The notes: generated by a model not told the origin, from the letters alone. Counted from the first letter of the stretch, positions 46,171-55,576 are shown. The stretch is 64,000 nucleotides of DNA from Chlamydia suis (GCF_900169085.1 NZ_LT821323.1:1-64000); one strand, 5' to 3'. Translations and numbers: made by a program.

Positions 46171-48171
46171 TTAAGGAAGATCGAAAGATTTCTTTTTTCT
46201 ACTGATAGCCACTAAAGAGCTGTAAGGTTCCAGTACAAGTTTAGGAGATAGGATCTGAGAAAAGAACCCTGTTGTACTATCTACAATTTTCTCGTAAGCC
46301 AGGTGTTCTTTTCTTAATTTAGGCAGAGCAATTTCAATGCGCTCATTCCCACTATAGAAGGCGATAAATAGGCTATAGTTGGGATGTTTCAATTCAAAGG
46401 CTAGATAGTGGTCTGGCGTCCATTCTCTAGGAGAGCCTTTCGCATTTAACCAGGTTACAGTCTCTTCTGACAAAAAATTCGTATTGAATAATTCAGCGTG
46501 GGCTTTTCGTAAAGAAATGACTTGGCATAGAAAAGAAAACAATTCTTTCCTTTCCGTTAAGCGGTCCCAAAGGAAATGATTGATTTTTGTATCCAAACAC
46601 CAGTGATTATTATTCCCATACGCAGTATGCCCGTATTCATCCCCAGATTTTATCATAGGAATTCCCTGAGATAAAAAAAGAGCGAGAAAGAAATTTTTTA
46701 TTTGGCGTTCACGTAGCTGGCAAATGTCTGGGTCAGAAGTTTCTCCTTCATGGCCAAAATTATAGCTGTAATTTGCAGAGGTGCCATCAAGATTATGCTC
46801 TCCATTCTCTTCATTATGTTTATCATTGTAAGAGACGGTATCATAGAGGGTGAATCCGTCATGAGAACAGATATAGTTAATAGAATTCGTAGGGTTTCCG
46901 TTGGGATAGATATCACGAGACCCGGATATTCGAGTGGCGAAAGAACTGACTTGATGAGGATCTCCGTTAAGAAAGGCTTTCACGTGATCTCGATAACAAC
47001 CATTCCACTCACTCCATCTAGTTGATATAGAAGGGAAGTGACCTAGTTGATAGAGTCCTCCCGCATCCCACGGTTCAGCAATGAGCTTGGTTTCTGATAA
47101 AATGGAATCTGATGATATCGCTTGCAGAATAGGGGTTAAAGGATGAGGGACTCCCTGCGAGTCTCTAGAGAAGACCGAGGCTAAATCAAAACGAAATCCA
47201 TCCACATGCATTTCTTTCACCCAGTAACGCAGCGCATCGAGAATCCATTTAAGCGCTGTGGGAGTATTGGTGTTTACGGTATTCCCGCAACCAGAAAAAT
47301 TAAGCAGGTCTCCGCGGTCATTAAGCATATAGTAGGATTCTAGATCTATCCATGGGAGAGGGCAACTAGTTCCTTCGAATCCTGTATGGTTGAAGACCAC
47401 ATCTAAGATAACCTCTATTCCTGCACGATGTAATGTTTTTACAAGGGTTTTGAATTCTCGTGCAGGAGCGCAAGGATCTGCTCCATAAGTGTAACGGCGA
47501 GAAGGACAGAAAAAGTTAACAGAAGAATACCCCCAATAGTTACATAGGTGAGGGAAATCTTTATTTTTAAAGGGATGGACGGTTTCGTCAAATTCAAAAA
47601 TAGGAAGTAATTCGACAGCGTTAACGCCGAGTTGTTTGAGATGATCTATCTTTTCGATGATGCCAAGAAATGTTCCCGGATGAGAGGTTCGAGAAGAGGG
47701 GTCTTGAGTGAAAGATCGAACATGCATCTCGTAAATAAAATAGTTTTCTTTAGGAAGACGTAAAGGGCGATCGCCTTCCCAGTCAAAATCTTCTTGTTTT
47801 AAGTAGCTAAACGCGTAATCTTTATCTCGCTTAGGAGATCCAAAAAGTTGCGGAGAATAAATGTTTTTAGAGTAAGGATCCGCAATGTAGGCGTTTGTAG
47901 AAAAATTTTTATGGAAAGAGTCTGCCTGGTGAAGCTTGTAAGCATACGACCACTCACTCGAAATTCCTGAAATTTCGATGTGCCAGATAGCCCCGGTTCG
48001 GTGATCGGTAGAAGAAAGCGGAATTTCATGGATTACAGAAGAAGGATCTAACAGTACTAGGATGACCTGTCGAGCCTGAGAGGCAAATAGAGAGAATCGG
48101 TAGCGATTTGCGGAGAGCCTGTGCGCTCCTAGAGGAAGTGGGGTGGTGGAATGAACCGACAAAGACTCCAT
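46171..48171 (-). CDS. glgX: Glycogen debranching enzyme
   Basis: A 666-residue GH13 enzyme that cuts alpha-1,6 branches of limit-dextrin glycogen. Catalytic motifs: VDGFRFDLASVF (nucleophile Asp), LIAEPWDAGG (acid/base Glu) and ICSHDGFTLYD. An N-terminal CBM48-like domain (about 10-110) is present. Chlamydiae build glycogen in the inclusion. The start at 48171 is chosen because the residues before it, from a TTG, do not match the family. Its 3' end converges on the SpoIID-like gene. Confidence 0.95.
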   Translation of the reverse strand: MESLSVHSTTPLPLGAHRLSANRYRFSLFASQARQVILVLLDPSSVIHEIPLSSTDHRTGAIWHIEISGISSEWSYAYKLHQADSFHKNFSTNAYIADPYSKNIYSPQLFGSPKRDKDYAFSYLKQEDFDWEGDRPLRLPKENYFIYEMHVRSFTQDPSSRTSHPGTFLGIIEKIDHLKQLGVNAVELLPIFEFDETVHPFKNKDFPHLCNYWGYSSVNFFCPSRRYTYGADPCAPAREFKTLVKTLHRAGIEVILDVVFNHTGFEGTSCPLPWIDLESYYMLNDRGDLLNFSGCGNTVNTNTPTALKWILDALRYWVKEMHVDGFRFDLASVFSRDSQGVPHPLTPILQAISSDSILSETKLIAEPWDAGGLYQLGHFPSISTRWSEWNGCYRDHVKAFLNGDPHQVSSFATRISGSRDIYPNGNPTNSINYICSHDGFTLYDTVSYNDKHNEENGEHNLDGTSANYSYNFGHEGETSDPDICQLRERQIKNFFLALFLSQGIPMIKSGDEYGHTAYGNNNHWCLDTKINHFLWDRLTERKELFSFLCQVISLRKAHAELFNTNFLSEETVTWLNAKGSPREWTPDHYLAFELKHPNYSLFIAFYSGNERIEIALPKLRKEHLAYEKIVDSTTGFFSQILSPKLVLEPYSSLVAISRKKKSFDLP

Positions 48172-48270
48172 AAAAACCAAAGCGCGAAAATCAGGTGAAA
48201 GAAGAGAGGGGGATTTTAATGCACAAAAGGAAGAGTTTCTTCTCTTCCTTTTGTTACATGAAAGCAAAAA

Positions 48271-48774
48271 TTACGCACGAATTCCTGTTGGAGGCGGTTG
48301 AATTCCCCCGCTTCCCCCTTGAGGCATTTGTGGCATGGTATCAACGGTAGGCTCTCGTCCTGCGCTGATATCAGAACAAACAGTTCGCCATTTCACAACG
48401 GTTTCAATGAAGAGTTGCGCAAAAGCTTTCAATAAGTTGGTCTCTGCATATTTCATGTCTAACACGCAGTGCATTAAGATCAACTGTTCCTTGGTGGCAA
48501 CTCCAACCCCTCCACCAGCCATTTGGCCTCCGAGCATAGAGCCTTCCAACAATTTTTCATACAGAGCCAACTTCCTCTGGGGATTATCTGGCAGCCCATC
48601 AAGAAGAGGTGCATAAACGTAAAGGCGATCAGAGTGTTCTTCGTAGGTCAGGTGAAGAGAAAACTCTCCATCAACAAACAGAATGCACGTATTATTCTGA
48701 TCGAAGGCTACGTCGGGGAGTTTAAGCTCTTTAGCAAAATTTTTTAGATTTTCCTCAGCATTCTGCCTGGACAT
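48271..48774 (-). CDS. slc1: Type III secretion chaperone Slc1
   Basis: A 167-residue CesT/SycE-like class I chaperone matching CT043 (Slc1). In C. trachomatis it binds the early effectors TarP and TepP and sets their order of secretion. It shows an N-terminal helix (AEENLKNFAKELKLPDVAF), strands and the long C-terminal helix MHCVLDMKYAETNLLKAFAQLF. The tail is Gly/Pro-rich (PQGGSGGIQPPPTGIRA). AAGGAG lies before the ATG. Its client TepP is encoded at the left end of the window. Confidence 0.9.
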   Translation of the reverse strand: MSRQNAEENLKNFAKELKLPDVAFDQNNTCILFVDGEFSLHLTYEEHSDRLYVYAPLLDGLPDNPQRKLALYEKLLEGSMLGGQMAGGGVGVATKEQLILMHCVLDMKYAETNLLKAFAQLFIETVVKWRTVCSDISAGREPTVDTMPQMPQGGSGGIQPPPTGIRA

Positions 48775-49216
48775 GAGGGAATCTCCTTCGTACTGTTTTT
48801 TTTAAACCTAGCATAAGCAGGTTTGTTAGTAAATGATTAGGGCCGCGACAAGATAACTTGTTGTTAGCAAGGCTTCCTCGGTCGCGGGGTGCGACATCCT
48901 TGCTCAAGTTTCTTGACAGTCCTAGTGCTTTTTAGCTGGCAAAAAATGAGAAGGCGCAAGCTCGTTCCCTTCGTTCTGTTATGCATGGAACGCACGCTAA
49001 AAGACCTTTTAGTTGCTGTAGATCCAACGAGGGGACAATTGTCACAGGATATTTTTTTTAGTCATTTTCCGCAACACCCTATAGAGAATACTTGTGTTCA
49101 CGAAAAAACCAGTCCTAGTGTACAGTCTTCTCTGATGATAAAGAGGTTCTGGAAGAACACCTTGCATTTTGAGTAGGGTAGCCTCATAGGAAGTTTTATA
49201 GACAAGGAAGGTTTTT
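48775..49216. other. 442-base region between slc1 and ssb
   Basis: The divergent region of slc1 and ssb. It contains a structured element (48843-48895) with two mutually exclusive hairpins. A GTG-started 95-codon open frame (48889-49176) has no family match and no good ribosome binding site, so I do not count it as a gene. Confidence 0.5.
48843..48895. other. Element with two competing hairpins
   Basis: CCGCGAC (48843-48849) can pair with GTCGCGG (48881-48887), or GTCGC (48881-48885) can pair with GCGAC (48891-48895). The shared middle segment makes the two folds exclusive, as in attenuators or switches. There is no protein signature. Confidence 0.4.
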
Positions 49217-49690
49217 ATGTTGTTCGGATATCTGGTAGGATTTTTAGCTGCCGATCCTGAAGAAAGAATGACGTCTGGAGGTAAACGAGTTGTTGTTTTG
49301 CGTTTAGGCGTGAAGTCTCGTGTGGGATCCAGAGATGAAACAGTATGGTGCAGATGTAATATCTGGAACAATCGTTACGATAAAATGCTTCCCTATTTGA
49401 AAAAAGGCTCTTCGGTGATTGTTGCTGGAGAGCTCTCTTTGGAAAGTTATGTAGGTAGAGATGGGACTCCACAAGCTTCTATTTCTGTAAGTGTGGATAC
49501 GTTGAAATTTAATTCTGGATCGTCGCGTCCCGAAGGTAAAGGCTCGGAAGAGAACCGTCAACGATCCAATGACAATGTCTCCATTGGGTTTGATGGGGAA
49601 AGTTTAGATACAGATTCAGCTCTCGATAAGGAAGTCTATGCTGGATTTGGAGAAGATCAGCAATACGCTAGCGAAGACGTTCCTTTCTAA
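49217..49690 (+). CDS. ssb: Single-stranded DNA-binding protein
   Basis: A 157-residue SSB protecting single strands in replication and repair. An OB fold covers about 1-105 (LFGYLVGFLAADPEERMT; VWCRCNIWNNRYDKMLPYLKKGSSVIVAGEL). A flexible tail leads to the acidic C-terminus ending EDVPF, the docking tip for partner proteins. Length is usual for the family. Confidence 0.95.
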   Translation: MLFGYLVGFLAADPEERMTSGGKRVVVLRLGVKSRVGSRDETVWCRCNIWNNRYDKMLPYLKKGSSVIVAGELSLESYVGRDGTPQASISVSVDTLKFNSGSSRPEGKGSEENRQRSNDNVSIGFDGESLDTDSALDKEVYAGFGEDQQYASEDVPF

Positions 49691-50009
49691 TTGTCCTAGA
49701 GGCCTCATTTTAGGAAGCAGAGCTTTTTCTGAAGGGGGCCTTTTCCTTGGTAAAACATCAAAATGTTTGGTTTTTGGGGGCTGCTTAGAGACAAGACTGC
49801 ATAGCATGTTTGCTAAAAAGCCCACTCTTTCCTATAGTCCTTTTTTTCATCTCGGAATAATGTAGAGATGAGAGCTGAGTCGTTTTGCTTTTCTGACTTT
49901 CTCTTCCAAGGAAATTGTTTGGTCAGACCGCCAGCTTGAGACGGAAATGTGCAAAACGCGTTCTGACGGTGCTTAATTTTGACTCAATCGATTCAACAAA
50001 GAGGTTATT
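49691..50009. other. 319-base region between ssb and pepA
   Basis: No gene recognised. There are weak hairpins such as AACAT-caaa-ATGTT near 49755 and a TTGACT near 49980, which is too close to pepA for a promoter. No clear terminator for ssb was found. Confidence 0.4.
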
Positions 50010-51509
50010 GTGGTGTTACTCTATTCTCAGGCGAGTTGGGATAAACGATCAAAAGCAGAGGCCCTTGTTCTTCCTTTTTGGATGAAGGGCGTTAAGGCTC
50101 AGGAGGCTGCGGTTGTTGACGAGGACTATAAACTTGTCTATCAAACTGCGTTACAAAATTTTTCTGGGAAGAAAGGAGAAACCGTTTTTCTTTTTGGAAA
50201 TGATAAAACCAAAGAGCAGAAAATTGTTCTTTTAGGATTAGGAAAGAGCGAAGAGGTTTCCGGGGCTTCCATTTTGGATGCCTATGCCCAGGTTACTACC
50301 GTATTGCGAAAAGCTAAGTGTAAAACAGTAAATATTTTGCTGCCCACAATTTCTCAGTTGCGTTTTCCCGTAGAAGAGTTTTTGACTAATTTAGCTGCAG
50401 GAGTCCTCTCTCTTAACTATAACTATCCGACCTACCATAAAGTAGATGTCTCTTTACCTCTCTTGGAAAAAGTCACTGTAGTAGGCATTGTTCCTAAAGT
50501 AGGAGATAAAATCTTTAGAAGAGAAGAGCGTTTATTTGAAGGAGTGTATTTAACTCGAGACTTAGTGAATACCAATGCTGATGAGGTAACTCCAGAGAAA
50601 CTTGCGGCTGTTGCCAAAGGATTGGCGGGAGAGTTTGCTAGTTTGGACGTCAAGATTCTCGATAGGAAAGCCATATTAAAAGAGAAAATGGGGTTGTTGG
50701 CGGCTGTTGCCAAAGGAGCAGCTGTTGAGCCGCGGTTTATTGTCTTAGATTATCAGGGCAAACCTAAATCGAAAGATAGAACCGTACTCATTGGTAAGGG
50801 AGTGACATTTGACTCTGGGGGATTAGATTTGAAGCCTGGCAAGGCAATGATTACTATGAAGGAAGACATGGCAGGAGCTGCCACTGTCCTGGGTATTTTT
50901 TCTGCGTTGGCTTCTTTAGAACTTCCCATTAATGTAACGGGAATTATCCCTGCTACCGAAAATGCTATTGGATCTGCGGCTTATAAGATGGGGGATGTGT
51001 ATACCGGAATGTCTGGTCTCTCTGTAGAGATTGGCAGTACAGACGCTGAGGGGAGACTGATTCTAGCGGATGCCATTTCCTATGCTTTGAAGTATTGTAA
51101 TCCTACGCGGATCATTGATTTTGCTACCTTGACAGGGGCTATGGTGGTTTCTTTGGGAGAGTCTGTAACAGGATTCTTTGCGAATAATGATGTTTTAGCT
51201 AGGGATCTGGCGGAGGCTTCCGCGGAGACTGGAGAAGCTCTTTGGAGAATGCCTCTGGTCGACAAGTATGATCAAGCCTTGCACTCGGATATTGCAGATA
51301 TGAAAAACATAGGAAGCAACCGGGCAGGATCCATTACCGCGGCTTTGTTTTTACAACGTTTTCTCGAGAATAGTCCTGTAGCATGGGCTCATTTGGATAT
51401 TGCAGGTACTGCTTATCATGAAAAAGAGGAGCTTCCTTATCCGAAATATGCAACAGGATTTGGCGTGCGTTGTTTAATTTATTATATGGAAAAGTTTTTG
51501 TCTAAATAG
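50010..51509 (+). CDS. pepA: Cytosol aminopeptidase (leucyl aminopeptidase)
   Basis: A 499-residue M17 metallo-aminopeptidase, a cytoplasmic hexamer that trims N-terminal residues. Residues 260-275 carry [18 protein letters not shown], and about 340-360 carry [18 protein letters not shown], with the two-metal Asp and Glu ligands. The start is GTG at 50010; a weak GAGG lies before it. A strong terminator follows. Confidence 0.95.
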   Translation: MVLLYSQASWDKRSKAEALVLPFWMKGVKAQEAAVVDEDYKLVYQTALQNFSGKKGETVFLFGNDKTKEQKIVLLGLGKSEEVSGASILDAYAQVTTVLRKAKCKTVNILLPTISQLRFPVEEFLTNLAAGVLSLNYNYPTYHKVDVSLPLLEKVTVVGIVPKVGDKIFRREERLFEGVYLTRDLVNTNADEVTPEKLAAVAKGLAGEFASLDVKILDRKAILKEKMGLLAAVAKGAAVEPRFIVLDYQGKPKSKDRTVLIGKGVTFDSGGLDLKPGKAMITMKEDMAGAATVLGIFSALASLELPINVTGIIPATENAIGSAAYKMGDVYTGMSGLSVEIGSTDAEGRLILADAISYALKYCNPTRIIDFATLTGAMVVSLGESVTGFFANNDVLARDLAEASAETGEALWRMPLVDKYDQALHSDIADMKNIGSNRAGSITAALFLQRFLENSPVAWAHLDIAGTAYHEKEELPYPKYATGFGVRCLIYYMEKFLSK

Positions 51510-51543
51510 TTGTTGTTTAGATTCGTTAAAAACAAATTGTTCG

Positions 51544-51582
51544 GGTTAGTTTTTAATAAAAAGTTAAAAACTAACCTTTTTT
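51544..51582 (+). terminator. Rho-independent terminator after pepA
   Basis: A perfect 13-bp stem (51544-51556 with 51564-51576) followed by six T. It ends 2 bases before the hctB sigma-28 promoter. Confidence 0.93.
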
Positions 51583-51584
51583 AT

Positions 51585-51612
51585 TAAAGTTTTTCATTCT
51601 TCCTGTCGATAG
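51585..51612 (+). promoter_or_regulatory. Sigma-28 promoter of hctB
   Basis: TAAAGTTT (51585-51592), 12 bases, GTCGATAG (51605-51612). This is the flagellar-type sigma-28 pattern (TAAAGTTT and GCCGATAA), and hctB is the well-known sigma-28 target in Chlamydia. The hctB start is 43 bases downstream. Confidence 0.85.
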
Positions 51613-51654
51613 ATCAAATAAGTAGTAGTTACCTGTCTAATTAGGGGAATGAAC

Positions 51655-52155
51655 ATGTTGGGAGTACAAAAGAAACGCAGCACAAGAAAGACGGCTGCAA
51701 AAAAGACTATAGTACGCAAGCCTGCCGCTAAGAAGACGGCTGCTAAAAAAGCTCCCGTAAGAAAAGTTGCAGCCAAGAAGACTGTAGCTCGTAAAACAGA
51801 GGCTAAGAAAACGGTAGCAGCTCGTAAGCCTGTAGCTAAGAAAGCAACGGCTGCTAAAAAAGCTCCCGTAAGAAAAGTTGCAGCCAAGAAGACTGTAGCT
51901 CGTAAAACAGAGGCTAAGAAAACGGTAGCAGCTCGTAAGCCTGTAGCTAAAAGAACTTCCTCAACAAAAAAAGCTGCTGTCGCGGCAAAAGCTGGAGTTT
52001 GTATGAAAAAACATAAACACACTGCAGCTTGCGGACGTGTAGCTGCTTCTGGTGCAAAAATTTGTGCGTCAGCTGCTAAAAGAAAAACTCATCACAACCG
52101 TACGCGTACAGCTCATAGTTGGCGTCAGCAATTAATGAAGCTTGTTGCTAGATAG
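51655..52155 (+). CDS. hctB: Histone-like protein HctB (Hc2)
   Basis: A 166-residue, extremely Lys/Ala/Arg-rich DNA-condensing protein that compacts the chromosome late in development, when reticulate bodies become elementary bodies. The N-terminal half is built of motifs such as AKKTVARKT and AARKPVAKK, in two copies of a 37-residue unit; the C-terminus is less repetitive and carries CMKKHKHTAACGR. The ATG at 51655 has AGGGGA six bases before it; an ATG two codons earlier leaves no spacing. Controlled by sigma-28 and ended by a strong terminator. Confidence 0.96.
   Translation: MLGVQKKRSTRKTAAKKTIVRKPAAKKTAAKKAPVRKVAAKKTVARKTEAKKTVAARKPVAKKATAAKKAPVRKVAAKKTVARKTEAKKTVAARKPVAKRTSSTKKAAVAAKAGVCMKKHKHTAACGRVAASGAKICASAAKRKTHHNRTRTAHSWRQQLMKLVAR
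51736..51957 (+). repeat. Tandem 111-bp repeat inside hctB
   Basis: Two units of 111 bases (51736-51846 and 51847-51957). The first 104 bases of each are identical. It encodes 37 residues per copy and keeps the frame, so recombination could change protein length without breaking it. Confidence 0.9.
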
Positions 52156-52186
52156 TTATCGCTATCAGGTTTTCTTTTGAAAGTAG

Positions 52187-52220
52187 CCGGGAAAAAAATC
52201 TTTTTTCCCGGTTTTTTTTT
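52187..52220 (+). terminator. Rho-independent terminator after hctB
   Basis: CCGGGAAAAAA (52187-52197) pairs with TTTTTTCCCGG (52201-52211), followed by nine T. Confidence 0.93.
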
Positions 52221-52307
52221 ATTTATTGGCTGAGTTGAAATGTCTTATGGAGATAGAATCTCGAAGAAAAGGATTTTTTCCTGCGAGTTAAGTGTGTACG
52301 ATTGCTT

Positions 52308-53252
52308 ATGGAAAGCGGCCAGAAGAGTGTCTATGTAAAGTCTGTGAAAGACTTTGTTCAACGTCTTGAAGACCAGCGTTTTGGAATTGTGGTGGTGGGC
52401 TCCTCAGTGTTTGAGGATAAGGACATTTTTTTAGAGCTCTATGTCTCTGAAAAGAAGCGTTTGCTTGATGGGCAGCGTTTAACACAACAAGAGCTTTTGT
52501 CTTGGACCGATAACTTTGGTTTGTTTGCTTCTAAAGAAACGATTGGCATTTATCAAGCAGAGAAGATGAGCCCTTCGCTACAGGAGTTTATTGTAAATTA
52601 CTCGCAGCGGCCCAACCCACAGCTTACTTTGTTTCTTTTTATCAATAAAGCTGAGTTCTTCTCCTCTTTTTCCCCTAAGCTTTCACAGGCCCTGTGTCTG
52701 TCCCTTTTTGGTGAGTATTTTGCTGAACGAGACTCTCGTATAGCGCAGGTATTAGTTAAACGCGCCGAGGAGGCACAGCTTTCTTGTTCTTTAGGAGTTG
52801 CTAAGCTTTTTGTAAGTAAGTTTCCTCAGGCAGGAGTTTTTGAGATGTTTAGCGAGTTCCAAAAATTGCTTTGCCAAATTGGGGACAAAGAGTGTTTAGA
52901 AGCGGCAGATGTTCAATCTTTTATAGAAAAAAAAGAAGCCGTTTCCTTATGGAAGCTCCGGGATGCTCTGCTTCGTAAAGAGCATACAACAGCGCAAAGT
53001 TTGATACAGGCTTTGGTAGTTGATTTGGGAGAGGATCCTTTAGCTATTCTCAATTTTTTGCGTAATCAGTATCTATCTGGGCTGCGAGCAATAGCAGGGC
53101 AGTCGAAAGACCGCAAGATGCAGATTTTTTTGGCGGCAGGAGAGACGACTCTTTTAAATGGTCTGAATGTATTTTTTCACGTGGAAAGTTTGATTAAGAA
53201 TAACTGGCAAGATGCTCTGCTTTCTTTAGAAACAATGGTAGGTAGATTGTAG
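52308..53252 (+). CDS. holA: HolA-like DNA polymerase III delta subunit candidate (CT047-like)
   Basis: A 314-residue protein. The stretch KEHTTAQSLIQALVVDLGEDPLAILNFLRNQY near the C-terminus fits the delta subunit, where a helical domain follows a conserved GE-P-IL pattern. The N-terminal part (YVKSVKDFVQRLEDQRFGIVVVGS) lacks the usual P-loop, as expected for delta. Delta opens the sliding clamp in the clamp loader. Sequence match is weak and the call is by pattern. ATG at 52308 is used rather than the TTG six bases before. Confidence 0.6.
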   Translation: MESGQKSVYVKSVKDFVQRLEDQRFGIVVVGSSVFEDKDIFLELYVSEKKRLLDGQRLTQQELLSWTDNFGLFASKETIGIYQAEKMSPSLQEFIVNYSQRPNPQLTLFLFINKAEFFSSFSPKLSQALCLSLFGEYFAERDSRIAQVLVKRAEEAQLSCSLGVAKLFVSKFPQAGVFEMFSEFQKLLCQIGDKECLEAADVQSFIEKKEAVSLWKLRDALLRKEHTTAQSLIQALVVDLGEDPLAILNFLRNQYLSGLRAIAGQSKDRKMQIFLAAGETTLLNGLNVFFHVESLIKNNWQDALLSLETMVGRL

Positions 53253-53339
53253 ATTTAATTAAAAATTTTCGCTGTGTATTTTTTCGCGGGTATTCTTTAG
53301 AATAGATTCTCTTTTGATTATTTAGAATAACTTTTATTT

Positions 53340-54053
53340 ATGACGCTCTATCTTCTTCCCAATACTTTAGGTAGTAAAAGAGTAGAGGACCTTCCTGCTT
53401 CTGTAGGAGATATTGTCCGGAATGCTATCCAGGGATTAATAGTGGAAAGCGTGCGTGGTGGTCGGTTATTTTTAAGCTTGTGTAAGCTTGAGGAGCCACA
53501 TAAGTTTCCTCTTGCCGTAATGAGTAAAAGTGATACTTCTGTTAAGGCTTGTGATTTTTACTTAGAGCCCATCATAAAAAAACAGGAGTCTTGGGGAGTT
53601 ATTTCTGATGCAGGCTTGCCCTGCATTGCGGATCCTGGTGCAAAGCTTGTGCGGAGAGCTCGGTCGTTAGGGATTACGATTCGAGCTGTGTCTGGGCCTT
53701 GTTCAATTACACAAGCGTTAATGCTTTCCGGACTACCTGGACAAAATTTCACGTTCCACGGCTATCTCCCTCAGAATCCTAAAGAGAGGGCTCGTTATGT
53801 ACGCGGATGCTCAGGAAAGGCGCATACACATATTTGTATAGAGACGCCTTATCGTAATCAGTACACATTTGAAGCTTTGTTGGATCAGCTTCCCGGCCAT
53901 GGGGAGCTTTGTGTTGCTGTGGATTTGATGGGAGAGCAGGAATATGTTTCTACGCGAAGCGTGGCCTCCTGGAACCAGGCGGCAGATAGAGAAGAGGTTT
54001 GTGAGCGCTTGAAAAAAGTTCCGGCTATTTTTCTATTTATTACTTCTTTTTAG
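53340..54053 (+). CDS. rsmI: RsmI-like tetrapyrrole-methylase-fold methyltransferase
   Basis: A 237-residue member of the RsmI/YraL family, which adds a 2'-O-methyl to C1402 of 16S rRNA. The family signature is seen in GVISDAGLPCIADPGAKLVRRA (near residue 85) and VSGPCSITQALMLSGLPG. It is shorter than E. coli RsmI (about 286) because the C-terminal part is missing, so the substrate is not certain. Matches CT048. Confidence 0.8.
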   Translation: MTLYLLPNTLGSKRVEDLPASVGDIVRNAIQGLIVESVRGGRLFLSLCKLEEPHKFPLAVMSKSDTSVKACDFYLEPIIKKQESWGVISDAGLPCIADPGAKLVRRARSLGITIRAVSGPCSITQALMLSGLPGQNFTFHGYLPQNPKERARYVRGCSGKAHTHICIETPYRNQYTFEALLDQLPGHGELCVAVDLMGEQEYVSTRSVASWNQAADREEVCERLKKVPAIFLFITSF

Positions 54054-54074
54054 TTGCGCTTTTTGTTTTGTTTG

Positions 54075-54119
54075 TTAATTAAATTTTTTCTAATTAAAAG
54101 AAATTTAGAATTTAATTAA
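54075..54119. repeat. AT-only inverted repeat before the CT049-like gene
   Basis: TTAATTAAATT (54075-54085) and its reverse complement AATTTAATTAA (54109-54119), 15 bases before the GTG start. Could be a terminator-like hairpin of the preceding gene or an operator. Confidence 0.45.
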
Positions 54120-54133
54120 TTAAAAGGCGAAGC

Positions 54134-55516
54134 GTGAACAAAAAAATTAGAATTCATAAAAAAACTGCTGCCGTCCCGCCAACCCAACCCCAAGCTCCCG
54201 TTATCAAAATGTTGCTGGAATGTGAACCGTCACAGCCTGGCGCAACTCCTGGTGCTGGCGTAACTCCTGGTGTTGATGACATGGTCACCACAGTCCATGT
54301 CAATCTGAATGCCAAGAACCAGCAGGTGCGACAGGTAGCTGAAGGGAAAGACGATCAGGATGTGATTGTGCTGTCGCAACTCGATGGTTATTTGCAAAAA
54401 GGTTCCAAATCGATAGCTGGATTGTTCCTTCCGACTTCTGGAGGAATGATGGTGGGAGATATCAATATGGGAACCACCCCGGGGGGAAATGGGGGAAATA
54501 CTATCAAAGGTCTTCCTTCCTCCTGGGGAGGGGCTGGTTATCTCGGGAATGATTACGCGGCATCGACCGGGATAGTCAAGGATGTGCTGGGGGATTATGG
54601 CGATCGTATAAAAAGTTTGATTGATAAAATCACTAAGTATGCAGGAAGTGCGGAGGGTAGCTTGGAGCTGCTGCTTAAAGATTTGGGTAGCCCTAAAGAG
54701 AACTCTCAGCCTGGTGGGCAAACTTCTTCTGTAACACTTCAGACACCAAAAGATGCTAAATGGCTTTTGTTAAGCGCTGAGAACGCGATGACAGGAACCT
54801 TGCGCCTTGAGCAAAAACAGGGAGCTTTGCCTACAGATCCCGAGCCCACAATAAAAAATCTAAAATCTGGAGAGGTAGGGGTTGTAGGAACGGCCACGCC
54901 CAAAGAAAAATTGCAAAAAATTATTACAGTCTCAGACCTTAAAACCATACTGAAGGATTTACAAAATAGCACTTCCTCAGGAAGCTCTTCGGGATCAGGA
55001 GCGGGAGCAGGAGCTGGGGCAGGAACAGGGACAACAAAAGCTACTTTTCCAGAGTGGACAGGACAAGAAGTGCCTTACTTGATTGATAATACGGGTGCAG
55101 GGAGTGCACAAAATCCTGTTAAATCTACCAATGCCGACAATTACATCACAAAGGGGAATGGTACCTATTCTTTGTTGAGACGAGGGATCTATCTTGTAAC
55201 ATTTGCTTACGAGTTTTCTCCAACACAAAATGAAGCGGTTACTTGTACAGGGACCCTCACAGCAAAACCAAAAACAACAACAGCAACACCTGGAGGAACT
55301 GGATCACAGACAGCAGCTCCTGTGACAGTGTTCTCTATCAAAGGCTCTTCGGATGGGCAGACTGTTACGGGGAGTTCGTACATTTTAGTTCCAGGAGAAC
55401 AAGCATCTTCAGAGTATACGCTAGCAATGGCATTAACTAGTGGCGATACTGGAGCAAATCCTGCTACTGCTTCTAAGAGTTATGTGGCGATTTCTTATAT
55501 GGGAGCTGGATATTAA
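54134..55516 (+). CDS. pls1: Pls1-like inclusion-lumen protein (CT049-like)
   Basis: A 460-residue member of the Pls group (CT049, CT050, CT051). Pls1 and Pls2 are reported to be secreted into the inclusion lumen of C. trachomatis. The N-terminal part has a tail-fibre-like unit (GGMMVGDINMGTTPG, about 103-117). A Gly/Ser/Ala linker (about 278-303, SGSGAGAGAGAGTG) leads to a C-terminal beta-rich domain (about 310-460; RRGIYLVTFAYEF; YVAISYMGAGY). No standard signal peptide is seen; the first residues are basic and Pro-rich. Start is GTG at 54134 with AAGG upstream. No clear autotransporter barrel was found, so the secretion route is unknown. Confidence 0.75.
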   Translation: MNKKIRIHKKTAAVPPTQPQAPVIKMLLECEPSQPGATPGAGVTPGVDDMVTTVHVNLNAKNQQVRQVAEGKDDQDVIVLSQLDGYLQKGSKSIAGLFLPTSGGMMVGDINMGTTPGGNGGNTIKGLPSSWGGAGYLGNDYAASTGIVKDVLGDYGDRIKSLIDKITKYAGSAEGSLELLLKDLGSPKENSQPGGQTSSVTLQTPKDAKWLLLSAENAMTGTLRLEQKQGALPTDPEPTIKNLKSGEVGVVGTATPKEKLQKIITVSDLKTILKDLQNSTSSGSSSGSGAGAGAGAGTGTTKATFPEWTGQEVPYLIDNTGAGSAQNPVKSTNADNYITKGNGTYSLLRRGIYLVTFAYEFSPTQNEAVTCTGTLTAKPKTTTATPGGTGSQTAAPVTVFSIKGSSDGQTVTGSSYILVPGEQASSEYTLAMALTSGDTGANPATASKSYVAISYMGAGY

Positions 55517-55523
55517 TTCCCAG

Positions 55524-55560
55524 AAGTTAAGGGAGGTTCTCTCCCTTAACTTTTCTTCTT
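55524..55560. terminator. Bidirectional terminator between pls1 and pls2
   Basis: A perfect 12-bp stem (55524-55535 with 55541-55552) with a 5-base loop and a T-rich tail on the plus strand. It lies between two convergent genes. Confidence 0.85.
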
Positions 55561-55576
55561 TTCATTTAAAAACCAA

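Noticed and set aside
48889..49176. A GTG-started 95-codon frame between slc1 and ssb
   Set aside because: No ribosome binding site, no recognisable family and an odd composition; it covers the structured intergenic element.
49638..49865. A 75-codon plus-strand frame overlapping the ssb 3' end
   Set aside because: Wrong frame shadow of ssb with no recognisable motif.
51594..52022. Long minus-strand frame inside hctB, rich in Ala, Val and Leu
   Set aside because: It is the complement of a Lys/Ala-rich repeat and has no start signal.
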